The position numbers were made by a program, and so were the translations under genes. The notes beneath the pieces were generated by a model, which saw only the letters and a program-made list of their open reading frames with translations, did no database searches and was not told the DNA's origin. A DNA stretch of 64,000 bases from Pollenia angustigena (taxonomy: Eukaryota > Arthropoda > Insecta > Diptera > Polleniidae), in NCBI GenBank assembly GCA_930367215.1, contig OV884060.1, forward strand, positions 178,137,253 to 178,201,252, given 5' to 3'. Positions 12,580-23,820 of the stretch are shown here, piece by piece (the stretch's first letter is position 1; each line of letters begins with the position of its first letter).

Positions 12580-13160
12580 ATCATTTATTGAGGTTCTTGC
12601 GATGTAGTTCTATACCTTGCAACAAGTTCTGGTAATCAGTTTCAGAAGTTGTGACATTAATATAAGTATTAGCCAAAGCCACACCTCGTTCTACCACATC
12701 ATTTACCACTTGTAATTGTTGAACTTTTTTCTTTGCCTCTTGAAATTACTTGTAAGCTTTCCAATTATCTGGATCTATTTTTAAAAAATCGATTGAAATA
12801 TTGCAAGCTTCAAAAAAAGTTAGACTGGCTTTTGAAATAAATTGTTGAGTTTCATTATTTCTAGATTTTTCTTCTGTTAAAGCTACATTTGCTACTTCGT
12901 AATCGCTCCATGGAGTATCTGCAAGTTTTTTTTGTCATTAAGTGCAAAGTTTTGGTGTCGATACGTTCATCAAAGAACGCTTAGGCAGCCAATTTCGGAG
13001 TTAAGTACCACTGATGACCTAGAATAGTTTTAAGCGAGGCTTTTTCAACGGCTTTATTAATAATTTTATAACTATCTAATTCCTTTAATAGGCTCAGATC
13101 ATTGAGAGGAGCGTATCAAGGGCACTGGCCAATATTTGATACATATTCTTAAAATAAATG
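12580..13160 (-). pseudogene. Broken transposon-type coding region in the hAT-like element
   Basis: The minus strand reads, with stops and shifts, segments such as LGHQWYLTPKLAA, AFFDERID and VVNDVVERGVALANTY followed by LLQGIELHRKNL. From memory these resemble arthropod transposon-derived proteins carrying LWYLSEELVALAFFDE and NDxAERGVALIQxYN; I cannot name the family with certainty. It ends at TGA near 12581. Confidence 0.55.
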
Positions 13161-13894
13161 AACTTAATTCAAGCAAGGCATCAACTGTTGATTTGTCTAT
13201 ATAAGATTGCAACTGGTTTCGGAAAATGCATATTTTCAAAGAATAGATAATTTTCATCATTCAGCGAGCCCGATTGATAGCCCCTGGAGCACACATAAAA
13301 TAGAAAGTGAAAATGACAGCGTGTAACGATTCAGATCAATAAATGTCAAAAGTTAATGACAGTTAAAACCTAACTATAAAAATTTATGGAAATATACAAT
13401 AATTATAACGAAAAAAGTATCACCATTTTTAAGGTACAAACTATAAAAATAGTGCAACTCGGAAACTGTAGGACAAAATTCGATGTTTGTTTTTCTTAAT
13501 TGTTTAGAACTTATCGGTTTTCAAAATAGCGTCCCTAGTTTTAATACCTTTCATATAAATTTGAAATGTAATAAACCGTTATTTACAGAATTTGTTAAAA
13601 AATTACGAAAAATTGTAATTAAGGGTATCTCATCACCAAAACTTATAATTTTTTCACACAGGAATAAAGCTTGGATACTTTTCTTTAAAACTGTTTCCTC
13701 AAAAGAGAAGAAACTCGTGGTATTAACCAAATTATGAGTAAAGTTAAATAAATGGCCGAAAACTGCGTTTACGCGACCTCTAAACCTATTCCGAAAATTC
13801 TAAAAAAAAAAAATCAAAAATACTTTACCATATAAGCTTTCAAATTATGCTTGAGCCTCTTACAAAAAAAATTTTGGGACACCCTAATGTACAT

Positions 13895-14925
13895 GTTTGA
13901 TTTTATTTATAAAAGAATATTTTTTTTTTTACAAAAGTATTAAGCGAACTTACAATTGTACGAACATGTAATCCATTAAATTTCTTTTCTTCAATAATAA
14001 AAAGTTATTTTTAATAAAAAAAAAAAAATAAATTGAATATAAGATATCGCTTTAATTGATCACCCGACAAAAGTTGTGTGGTTTTTTTAAACGTTTTTAA
14101 GCATTTAATTTTCCTGTTATAATTTTATAATTTTATCGCCCCTCATCAGTGATGACTGGTAATTAATTAAATTAGTTTAAGCATTATTTTAATTTTGCTC
14201 ATATAATTTTTTTTTTCTTTTTTTCTGTAATACATTTTATTAATATTTACCCAAAAAATACACAATGCTTGATAATTAAACTATATAAATAAAAAAAAAA
14301 AAAAAAACAAATTAACAGCAAAGAAACAACAACGACTGAGAAATAGACAGTCTGACTAGTTAACAAGTCGCTTCAGTTCAGTTCAATTCAGTTCGCTTCA
14401 GATTAATTGTGTTTAGCAGTCAGTCATGCCTCATGCTCGTCGTTAACTTCATCATTATCATTAATGACGACAGCAATTTATAGTTCGCTATTTTTTTTTT
14501 ATTGTCAATATTGAAAGACCATTGAAAAATTTATCACACTTTCCGTGTCACAGCCACTTGGTCTTGTGATAGACGTCGACGTTACGTTGTTTTATGGAAT
14601 TTAATATTATAATTATGAGATTTTTAGTTTGTTTAAGCAACGATTATAAAATATAGTAAACTTTTGTTTTTTTAAATTAACAAGTATCTTTTGTAGACGT
14701 CATTTGAGTTATTTAAGTTATTTTATAAAATATTTTAAAAGAACTAACAAATTTGGATATCAGCTAAGTAAGCAGCAAAACAACTGATAGCTGGTTAAAA
14801 TGTTAATCCAACTAAAATGTGAAAAATTGTTAAAAGTTTGCTTTTAGAAAATTTCAGTGATTAAAACATTTTTCAAATGTATTTTATTTAAAAATTTCAA
14901 TTTCTTCTAAAAATAACAAGATTTT
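13895..14925. other. A+T-rich stretch, mostly without repeats
   Basis: Long A and T runs. The only notable part is the CAGTT-rich cluster near 14370. Confidence 0.5.
14366..14402 (+). promoter_or_regulatory. Cluster of TCAGTT-type initiator-like motifs
   Basis: Three to four TTCAGTTC/TTCAATTC motifs occur within about 35 bp (CGCTTCAGTTCAGTTCAATT...), resembling fly initiator elements at a transcription start. There is no TATA box at the right distance that I would trust. The downstream 200 bp is less A+T-rich. Speculative. Confidence 0.2.
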
Positions 14926-14926
14926 A

Positions 14927-15995
14927 AACAAATAAGAGTGCTGTATTCGGCACTGCCGAATTTTTTGATAACCTCCACCGAGAGCTAAGATATTTCAGGA
15001 GTGGGCATTATATCGGACCTGTGGTAAATCATGAACCGATTTTCATGAAATTTGACAGTGTAATTTCTAGTCATATAAAACTGTGACAGACCAAAATGTG
15101 TTACAAAAGTATTATTCGTTGCGATTTTATGAGTACTAAACCGGTTTTCGAGAATGGTCTTTATATGGGTCATCACGAAATTTGACAGTGTGATTTCTAG
15201 TCATATAAAACTGTTACAGACCAAAATTTTTTCATTATTCTTTACGGTTATAGCCGTACTAAAGTGTTTTTCGGGAGTTGGTTTGAATGGGGCCTACGTG
15301 GTCGCTGGATTTCAATCCCAAACTGCGTAGGAGTGCAGGTTTTATGTATGAATTCATACCTTAAATAGCTTCAAACCTGCTGATGGGATGCCTGATTTTT
15401 GTATGAGGAGTTCCAGGCTTGGAGGACTATTTTCTGGTGACAATAAGAGCTTCTTTTAACATGCAAACAAAGCACTCCTAAAGCGCTTTTTTTAAGGGCT
15501 AACTAAATTAACATTAATATTTTACATTTACTTGCTTAAATGCCTTTTTTCAATCGTTCTCGTAAACCATAATATTTTATTATTTTGTTCGCTTTAAAAC
15601 CTTCTTCGTTGTCAGCACTAACTAGCAGCTTTTTTGTTTATTTTATTCTTTATCATTTACTGCTGTATAAGAACTCTCTTATTGAAGCGTTCGATTATGC
15701 TCTTTTTCTCTTAAGTGCTTAAAAAACCCAAATTTTTTTACTGGGATTGTTCTTTTCTTTTGAGTCATTCGAAAGTGAGTGCTTTATCTTTGTCCGGCTA
15801 ACAAATTTTTTTTTAAGAACTTTACGATGCCGACATTTTCTGTAAAGATTAATGGCTGACCAATATTTTTCTAAAAAGGAAAAAAAAACTTTGCCTGACC
15901 GATATTTTTAAACCCTGTACTACAGGTGGAAAGGGTATATCGTCGGCTTAATATGCAAAGCTGTTAACTTCCTTTCAGTACATTTTAAAGAAGAT
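14927..15995 (+). repeat. Hairpin-head element with 153-bp-type units, interrupted
   Basis: The head AACAAATAAGAGTGCTGTAT and a TTCGGC/GCCGAA hairpin are followed by about two 153-bp-type units and the tail start CTGGATTTCAATCCCAAACT. The tail resumes after 15745 (GAGTCATTCGAAAGTGAG) once a CCCAGT-type insertion is removed. The end grades into minisatellite-like units. Confidence 0.7.
15330..15745 (-). mobile_element. CCCAGTAAA-type element, one end truncated
   Basis: This is a third copy of the family at 25203-25647 and 63356-63937 (GCTTCAAACCTGCTGATGGG, CAAACAAAGCACTCCTAAA, TTTTTTTACTGGG). Its CCCAGTAAAA...GGAGCAGG end is lost at the junction with the host repeat. Confidence 0.7.
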
Positions 15996-16179
15996 ACAAA
16001 CAACTTTTTGTATTTTCTATTTGCAGCTTATAGTTGAATTTACACACATCAAGACTCAAATTGAAGAAAAACTACATGCTGGCAGACGAGGCACATCTTT
16101 CTCTACCACACTGCATCAAAATCTCAATTTACATTAATAAGATTTTTTTGTCGTGCTTAATTCTCAAGTTTATTCTTGA

Positions 16180-16375
16180 TAAAAACACTGAAATTTATTG
16201 TTGGGAGATAAGCTAGTTTCTATGCGCATTTCACTGGAAAGATCATCAGGAAACATTCTATCAAAAATTTTTAGAAAAGTCAAAGATATTAGCAAACAAA
16301 ACTGCAGAGTGAATGAGAATTGCAAACACTCAAAAAGTCTAATTTGCAACGATATCAAAGCTTAAACAATTTACT
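16180..16375 (+). repeat. Dispersed repeat R3 (copy 1, partial)
   Basis: GCTAGTTTCTATGCGCATTT, CACTGG...TCATCAGGAAAC and ATATCAAAGCTTAAACAA recur at 52250-52520 and inverted at 46700-47000. Confidence 0.65.
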
Positions 16376-16394
16376 TAAAGCCGGCGATATGTAT

Positions 16395-17165
16395 CTAAAT
16401 TTGTCATACCGTTCGTAATTTCTACAATATGGATCTTAAAACAATTGTGATTTTTCATTGGACTGTTGGTTTTGATATTTCAATTACCGCAAACGGTAGA
16501 ACGGCAAAGAATTCTGATGATGGGAATGTAGTTGTTCTCGCAAGATGTATATTCAACCCGAGTACAATCCCGTGTTCAGCCATGAAATAAGTTTAAAAAA
16601 TTTTAATTCATGTCATGTTGTTAATTCTTTCCTTCACTAAAATTAATTTTGATGAACTGTAGCCTAATTAAAGGGGATCTTATATATATATTGGGTCCTA
16701 ATGAGCAGCGAAGTTGATTTAACAATGTATGTGGAAATTGTTTTTTTTTTTGAAGACCCTAGAAATTAAATTTAGCTAGATCGGTCCATAAATTGCTGAA
16801 GTATGAGCAACTTACCTTGAATGCCTCCAATTTTACCCATAAGTCAATTATTTGTTTTTTTTTTTAATTTCTGAAGAAAGGCAAGAGTTAATATTTAAAA
16901 ATAAGATACCAGCATATTTTGTATTAATACACAACCTTTTTGAGAAAAATAGGTGGGATTAGATAAGTGGGAGTGGAACCTACCATACAAATGAAAATAG
17001 ATTTCTGTATATCTTGAGAATCTTAGCAGTAAAAGTTTTCGAATTTGGTATAAATAACTTCGGTGTCAATGCATGATGACTAGCAAAAAGGGCGGGATTG
17101 TAGAAGTGGGTGTGGCACACCCTAGAGAGTGCTAGAAGAAAAATTGTCCAAATTTGGTTCATATA
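16395..17165 (+). repeat. Dispersed repeat of the hairpin-head group
   Basis: TTTGTCATACCG...AATTTCTACAATAT, the AGATCGGTCC...TATGAGCAA part, and GGCAAGAGTTAATATTT...AATACACAAC recur at 32395-32570, 35040-35290 and 62770-63200. The mariner-like copy A begins at its right edge. Confidence 0.55.
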
Positions 17166-18100
17166 AAGGATGGTACAATTTAAAGATCCGATGTTGATTT
17201 TGAATAAAATGCAAAGTATTTAGGAAATTATTGTAATTTCTTTTTATTATGATAATATTGGTATGGTTCAATTATGTATGGTACATAATATCGGCCAAAT
17301 GCCCGCCGCGACCTCGGCGGCGCACCTACATCCTTTGGTCCAAATTTTCGATGGCGCTGAGGCATAATTGAGGTTCTTTGCCGTTAATGTACCGAATTAT
17401 CTCATCCTTAAGCTCTTGAATTATTGCTGGCTTATCGACGTACACCTTTTCTTTCAAATAACCCCAAAGAAAGAAGTCCAACGGTGTCAAATCACGTGAT
17501 CTTGGCGGCCAATTGACATCGCTACCACTTGAGATAACACGGCCATTGAATTTGTAGCGCAAAAGAGCCATTGTTTCACTAGCTGTGTGGCAAGTGGCAC
17601 CGTCCTGTTGAAACATATATCATATCGTCCACATCCATATCTTCCAATTCGGGCCATAAAAAGTTCTTTATTATTTCACGATAGCGAACACAATTCACAG
17701 TATCTACCTGACCGGCCTCATTTTGGAAAAAATACGGCCCGATGATGCCGCCAGCCCATAAACTTCACCAAACAGTCACTCTTTGTGGGTGCATTGGTTT
17801 TTCGACAATGACTCTTGGATTAGCATTCGCCCAAATGCGGCAATTCTGCTTATTGACGAATCCACTGAGGGGAAAATGTGCCTCGTCACTGAATATGAAA
17901 TGCACGAAATGCATTTTGATTTGAATGCCCATTTTGATAATAAGCCTGAATAACTTTAACGCGTTGCTCGATTGTATATTTTTTCCATAGTTAAAATTGA
18001 GTTAGTCGGAAATTAAGAAATTTCAAATGAAATGCAGCAAAAACTTGATGTTTAGGTGTGGTTCACATTCAACATCGGCCTTTAAAATATAACCACCCGT
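17166..18100 (-). mobile_element. Mariner-like element copy A, defective
   Basis: Imperfect 37-bp terminal repeats (AAGGATGGTACAATTTAAAG / ACGGGTGGTTATATTTTAAA) are flanked by TA. The minus strand encodes a transposase beginning MEKIYNRATRVKVIQAYYQN (about 17985). It jumps directly to FSDEAHF (first catalytic Asp, about 17890), then GGIIGPYFF, QQDGATCHTA (second Asp) and RSRDLTPLDFFLWGY (third Asp, 36 residues after the second). The helix-turn-helix segment, about 100 residues present in copy B, is missing, with a frame change at the junction. Further shifts lie near 17620 and 17325, so it cannot make transposase. The superfamily (IS630/Tc1/mariner) is sure; the subfamily is not. Confidence 0.9.
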
Positions 18101-18389
18101 TAGCTCTGTCAATACGCAAAATCCGTTTAAAAGTGGGTGTAATTCGATACCTCAAACAAATACAAAATAGATCAGTAACACCCAAACTTACAAAATTTAG
18201 TACAAATAGCTTCCATATTACAAAATAATTTTAACACGTAATTTCTTTGGAGAATAAATAACTGTTATTTTTGCTCAAAAAATACAAATTAAAAAATAAA
18301 TCAATATATTTCATCAAAGAACAGTTCATAAGGATATATTTGGTATACTTGAATCAGTTTTCCGACATTTACTTCTATATACTTTTTAT

Positions 18390-18980
18390 ACCCACACACC
18401 ACAATAGTGGAGAGGGACTAAGGCCCATTTTCACAACTTACCGATAGCTAAAGGTAGGATTTTATCGGACGTATAAAACGTTTTCCATTATTGCAACTTT
18501 CCTTTTACCAACCAGGTAGGATGGACCTTAATTTACTTTATCGCTCACTTTTGGTTAAAGTAAAGTTTTAATAATGGAACAGTTTTTATAAGGCCGTTTA
18601 AAGTCTACTTTAAGCTATCGGTAAGTCGTGAAAACGGGACTAAGCCTATTGAAAATGGGCGGAATCGTATGACCACGAGGGAAGATAGATGAAAATTTCT
18701 TCCTTTCAGAAACTATCAAAACGATTTTAATGCAATTTAAAACATAGATAGATCCATATCTAAATGGACACATAAGCTATACAGTTTTTCCAAAATAGGA
18801 CCACAAGGGGAGGTAGGGGGTAATTTCTGCCCCTTACAAACTTTCAAACCGATTTTAATGAAGTTTATAAACATATATAAATCCATATTTATATGGGCAC
18901 ATAAGCATGATGTGTTTTTAAATACCGTGGTGTAGGGTTTCATATGGTCGGGCTTGACCGACTTTACTTTCTTACTTGTT
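18390..18980 (-). repeat. Hairpin-head element, minus orientation
   Basis: It ends at 18970 with TTTCTTACTTGTTTT (complement of the AACAAGTAAG head), preceded by GGTCGGGCTTGACCGAC, the hairpin. It also contains two diverged copies of a CATATGGGCACATAAGC-like unit and the CACCACAATAGTGG motif. It is split by a TAA-type MITE. Confidence 0.65.
18422..18640. mobile_element. 219-bp MITE, TAA duplication
   Basis: GGCCCATTTTCACAACTTAC and the inverted GTCCCGTTTTCACGACTTAC close the element. Both sides carry TAA (18419-18421, 18641-18643). Sub-terminal CGATAGCT pairs with AGCTATCG. Confidence 0.8.
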
Positions 18981-19698
18981 TTATTTTAAAGTTTACAAAA
19001 TAAATGTTATTTTCGGTCCCTAGTTTTTGTGTTAATAATTTTATGTATGAATTAATAGAAATTAAACTAAACAAAATCTTATAATTTTGTTAACCAACAA
19101 AGTTGGTTTGTTATTTGAAAACAAAAGAGAGAAAAGCGACAGATTTAAGATTCACTCATCTGAGAAATAAAGCTTTTAATATATATGTTCCCGTCATTCC
19201 TATAATGAGCAAAGGGTCTCAAGACCATTTGCAACCATATAAAGTTAATATTGGACAACTAATGGCGGCGTAAGGGGCGTTATTTTTTCGTAAACGTCAG
19301 TACAACGGCCTTCAGCTACTACAACCACGTACTAAGTTTTATTGCTTTACGAAAAGAAATAACAAAGTTATTGAGTTTTGACCAAAATCTCCCACTGTGC
19401 AATGTCTTGCTAAAAACTAAACCACCTATTCGAGAATATCCAAAGAAACAAAGTGAAAATAAATGTTTGACCGATCTTAATCTTAAAAGAAATATTTGAT
19501 GTCGACATTTTTCTATAAAGGACTTTGTCTGAAAGATATTTTTTTATTTTATTTTATTACAAATTTTCCAAACACTCTTCTTATCTCCAATTTTTAGGAA
19601 TGATATTAAAACAGATTTATGTTTAAAATCGTTTTAAATACAAAATTCTTTTCTTCACACTTAAATGTAACTTAATTCACTGATGTGGTACCATTTAA

Positions 19699-20918
19699 CC
19701 CTAGAAAGATAAGGTACGTATGCGAGACGTACGCCTTTTCAATTTTGTGCTCTTACTTTCACATTTGTTAACATACAACTTTCTCACGTTCAATTATCTC
19801 AGTTGTTAGCAGCACCTAGTTGGTGGTGACAGTTTTTATGTTGTAAGTTATGTATCCTTAAATTTTGAACGGTTTGCTACCTATGGACCTCAACAGGGGA
19901 AATGAGGTAAAAAAAAATCGAATTTTTTAAAGTTTTTTGCGATTTTTATCTTGAAGATGAAGGTTTTTTTGATTTTATATGTTCACAATTTTTGTTCTTT
20001 ATGGCAAGATCTACAACTTTGTATCAGATGGTAAATCAAAATTCCGAACGCTTTGCAAGATATAAGCTTGAGAAAAAGATCACTTTTTTGCAAAAATGAC
20101 ACCGAGGCCCCAAATCTTTGGGGGCCCATACAAAAAGTGCATGACTTTGGGCAAAACTGGGAGACACGGGTCTTTCTTTTTTTGGTCTTTTATCACGTAG
20201 TGGTGTTTGTATATGATCATAGATAGCATAGTATCTCAATGTTGAAGTAAAGAAAAAACAAATAAAATAAAAAATTTTCGGGAAATTTTTCACTTATGCG
20301 GCTACCTAAGCGCTGCCTGAACGGTATTAAGAATCATTCCTAGATACTTTATATGCACTAGAAAGTTGTTTATTGAGATTTAAGGTACATTTTTGTGGAT
20401 GATTGTTTCCTCGAATTTAGAACGGTTGCTACCTATAGACCTGAACAGGGGAAAAAGGTAAACAAAATTCGGATTTTTTAAAGTTTTTTCCGCTTTGATC
20501 TTGAAGATGAAGTTTTTCTGATTTTATATGTTCACAATTTTTGCTCTTTATGACAAGAGCTACAACTTAGAGGGTTTATCAAAATTCCGAACGGTTTGCA
20601 GGATATAGCCTGAAAAATTTATCACTTTTTGCAAAAAGACACCGAGGCCCCAAATCTTTGGGGGCCCGTAAAAAAAAGTGCATGACTTTGGGCAAAACTT
20701 TTTTTCTGGTCTTTTATCACGTAGTGGTGTTTCTATATGATTATTTTTCCATGACTTAAAAAATTACACACAGTGAAATAGAATAAATAATTGTTTTCAA
20801 CAATAAAATTGATCAATGTTATTTTCGGTGATATCCTTTAAAGGATAGAAACAAGCATACGTCCTTTAGACGTGTCGTTACCTTTTCAGTACAAAAAAAT
20901 AACGTTATCTTTCTAGGG
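19699..20918. mobile_element. Non-autonomous piggyBac-like element
   Basis: Ends CCCTAGAAAGATAA / TTATCTTTCTAGGG match the classic piggyBac terminus and are flanked by TTAA at 19695-19698 and 20919-20922. Sub-terminal GCGAGACGTACGCC-like repeats follow. The interior is a direct duplication (19861-20222 and 20414-20742) and holds no transposase. Confidence 0.9.
19861..20742 (+). repeat. Direct internal duplication, about 340 bp x2
   Basis: ACACCGAGGCCCCAAATCTT, TTTATCACGTAGTGGTGTTT and CTTGAAGATGAAG occur in both halves, about 545 bp apart. Local differences are a few indels and an extra G-rich insert (GGGAGACACGGG) in the first half. Confidence 0.85.
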
Positions 20919-20922
20919 TTAA

Positions 20923-22240
20923 ATTCATTTTAAGATTCCATTGGAAAAACTAAGCAAGGTGATCTCAATATTAAACCAATACAACAACTACAGGCAAAGC
21001 AATAGCAGGCAACTGTTTTTTGAGGCCACCTTTTAAATAAATACACTTTTTTATGATATTTTTTTTGTATTTAGTAGTGCTACCATACTTTTATCTTAAT
21101 TAAATAAGACTTTTAAAACAAAACTCTAAAAATCAATCTGTATTTAAATACGATTTTAGTTTATATGAAAATTAACTTAATATAGATTTAAATATTATCC
21201 TGAAAATTGGGCAATAAATATCTAACAATTTTTAACAAGTTTCTTTATATCTATTATTTTAACTATTTTTATTAAATATTTTAAGTTTTTTTTATTTACT
21301 TAAGAATAATACCTTAAAAACCAAATGGGGTTTTTTCTGTTCAAATATCAATAAAATGAAAAGCCCCCAATTTGTACGAGCGACAGTAATGAGACTTACA
21401 ATATCAAAAAAAAAGCTGACTGACTGAAAATTAAGCCATTTTGTCGAAGAACTAAAGAATCCAACAAATAAGGGAATTAAAAAGTGATTGAATTAATAAC
21501 ATTCGATTTATATTTCAAACGACTCCCGTTATGACGTCAAATGGGGGAAAAACATTTCAACTAATTAAATATGAAGTTAACCAGCAGAAATGGAATCAAT
21601 AAGTTCAGTTTTAGATGCGTAATAAACTAAATGTTTTACGAAAACTTTGGACCTGAATGTTTTCTATATGAAAAAAAAAAACAATGACCTTTTATCTAGA
21701 TTTGTTTTTATCGTAAAAAACATTTACATGCGTATGTGGAAAAATATTTATGTTTAAAAATGAAACCGAAAGTGTGGCGTGTAATCACGTACGCATGTTT
21801 ATATTTTCCATTACAGGGATGGCACGTGGGGAACAGATGACACAGTTTTTTGTTTTTTTTTTATTTGTTTTTCTTGTGTTAGAATGAAAAATTTACATAC
21901 GTAATTGTTTTTACACATATAGATACACATGCAAACAAATTTTTTATTATGAAAATATGTATTTAGATATGTAAATGTATATTGTAGATAAATTGATAAC
22001 GTAGCAGATAATTTTATTAGTTTTTATTCTTTTCGCTCCAAAAATAAAAAATGCCATTTTTTTAATAGGAAAATTTTTCCTGTATTAACGGCTTGTTTGT
22101 CGATGTCGAACGAATATTTCGTTAGTGTAAACTTTTAAATTTTGTTTTTTTTTTAATGTAAAATTACAAAATAAATTTTTTTTTTCGATATCGAAAAATT
22201 TAAAATTTTAAGACAAAAAATCTCATAGTCATCGTCGAGA
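20923..22240. other. A+T-rich stretch, nothing recognised
   Basis: No repeat pairs, terminal repeats or coding resemblance noted. Confidence 0.5.
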
Positions 22241-22244
22241 TTTG

Positions 22245-22455
22245 CAATTTTTGTTGCTGCAATTTTCTTAAATTCTGCTTTGAAATTGCACTAGTCTCCA
22301 GATTGTGAAATTCTAGGGTTGCAATTTTAAAATATAAAAATTAGAAGAGGAAAGACAAGATGAAAGCACAAAAATTGCAAAATTTAAATTTTATAATCTA
22401 GACACATTACAATTTTAAGCAGAATTGAAAATTATTTCAGCAACAAAAATTGATA
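22245..22455. mobile_element. Possible inverted-repeat MITE
   Basis: AATTTTTGTTGCTGCAATTT...AATTCTGCTT and its imperfect complement (AAGCAGAATTGAAAATTAT, TCAGCAACAAAAATT) bracket about 140 bp. Ends not defined. Confidence 0.45.
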
Positions 22456-22572
22456 GTTGAAACTCGTACCTAGATAATCTCTTGTTATTCTGCATTTCGA
22501 TAACGTTCCCGCATTCAATTACGGATCAATCGAATAACAAAAAACCAACATAAGAACAGAATCTACTAAATA

Positions 22573-23648
22573 GACGTCAAGATTTTTTCTGTCTTTCATT
22601 TGACATTTCTCAATTGCCGACTAACTCAATTTGAGCCATGGAAAGATACACAATCGAGCAACGCCTTTAAGTTAATCAGGCTTATCATGAAAATAGGCGT
22701 TCAAATCAAAATGCATATCGTGCACTTCGTAATTTTTTCGGTCAATTTAATCGTCCAAATGTGCGTACAATCGGAAAAATCGTGCAGAAATTTGAACAAA
22801 CCGGGTCTGTAGGAGATATGAAAACTCCAGTGCATGCTCGCACAGCTCGTACTGCAGAAAATATTGCTGTTGTTCGCGATAGTGTGGCTAAAGAGCCGTC
22901 CACCTCCACGCGTCGTCTTGCCCAACAATTGCACCTCTCACGCTCGTCGTTGATGAACATTATGCACAAAGACTTGCATTTACACGCTTACAAGGTGCAA
23001 TTGACTAAAGAACTTAAGCCTCTGAAATATTCCAAACGTCCTCAATGGTCAGAATGGTGGCAAGAAATGGCAACAGTGTATGATCAATTTTCGAAGAAAA
23101 TCATCTTCAGTGATGAGGCACATTTTTCCTCAGTGGATTCCTCAATAAGCAGAATTGCCGCATTTGGACAAATGATAATCCAAAAGTGATTGTCGAAAAA
23201 CTATCGTGAGATGATAACGAACTTTTTATGGCCCGAATTGGAAGATATGGATGTGGGCGATATGTGGATTCAACAGGACGGTGCGTGCCACTTGCCACAC
23301 AGCTAACGAAACAATGGCTCTTTTGCGCGACAAATTCAATGGCCGTGTTATCGCACGTGGTGGCGATGTCAATTGGCCGCTAAGATCATGTAATTTGACG
23401 CCGTTGGACTTCTTTCTTTGGCCAGCAACAATTCAAAAGCTAAAGGATGAGATAATTCGGCACATTAATGGCATAGAACCTCAATTATGCCTCAGCGTCA
23501 TCGAAAATTTGGACCAACGGATTGAGGTGTGCCGCCGAGGTCGCGGCGTGCATTTGGCCGATATTTTGTCCCATACATATGTAATTGAACCATACCAATA
23601 TTATCATAATAAAAATAAAATAAAATTAAAATTTAACAACCCTTTTTA
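22573..23648 (+). mobile_element. Mariner-like element copy B, defective
   Basis: The plus strand keeps the N-terminal start (ATGGAAAGATACACAATCGA at 22638, then a stop within the first codons) and the helix-turn-helix region (RTIGKIVQKFEQTGSVGD, TSTRRLAQQLHLSRSSLM, then DLHLHAYKVQLTKELK). FSDEAHFSS follows near 23110. After IIQK the central segment between VIVEK and YREMIT is deleted. The catalytic part resumes (QQDGACH-like, broken; then CNLTPLDFFLW, with Asp replaced by Asn in the third catalytic position). About 20 codons are lost after FFLW. The 3' end resembles the family terminus (ACAACCCTT); the 5' terminal repeat is missing. Inactive. Confidence 0.88.
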
Positions 23649-23666
23649 AATCGGCAAAGGCAAAGA

Positions 23667-23820
23667 ACACTTTTCTCCTCTGTTTTTCAACCGATTTAAA
23701 AAAGAATACACAATTTGAAGTTATTTACTTACGGAAGTGCACAAAAGATATTTTTTATAAATAACTGAGGCGATAAAAAAAAGCATAAAAACCGGTAAAT
23801 TTAACTCTTCCTCTTCTTGC
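23667..23820 (+). repeat. Dispersed repeat shared with 33925-34065
   Basis: AACACTTTTCTCCTCTGTTT, TCAACCGATTT and GAAGTGCACAA...TTTT recur in order in both places. Confidence 0.6.

Larger units (their letters stand above)
10876..13886. mobile_element. Decayed hAT-like element hosting three other insertions
   Basis: Ends TAGGGTGTCCCAAAA / TTTTGGGACACCCTA are flanked by a perfect 8-bp duplication ATGTACAT (10868-10875, 13887-13894). The left arm (10876-11050, 12017-12118, 12339-12470) matches the inverted right arm (13490-13886) once two insertions are removed. A decayed minus-strand coding region lies in the centre. Confidence 0.85.

Noticed and set aside
20036..20293. Minus-strand ORF in the piggyBac-like element as transposase
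   Set aside because: Lies in the duplicated interior, is broken in the sister half, and shows no DDD motif.
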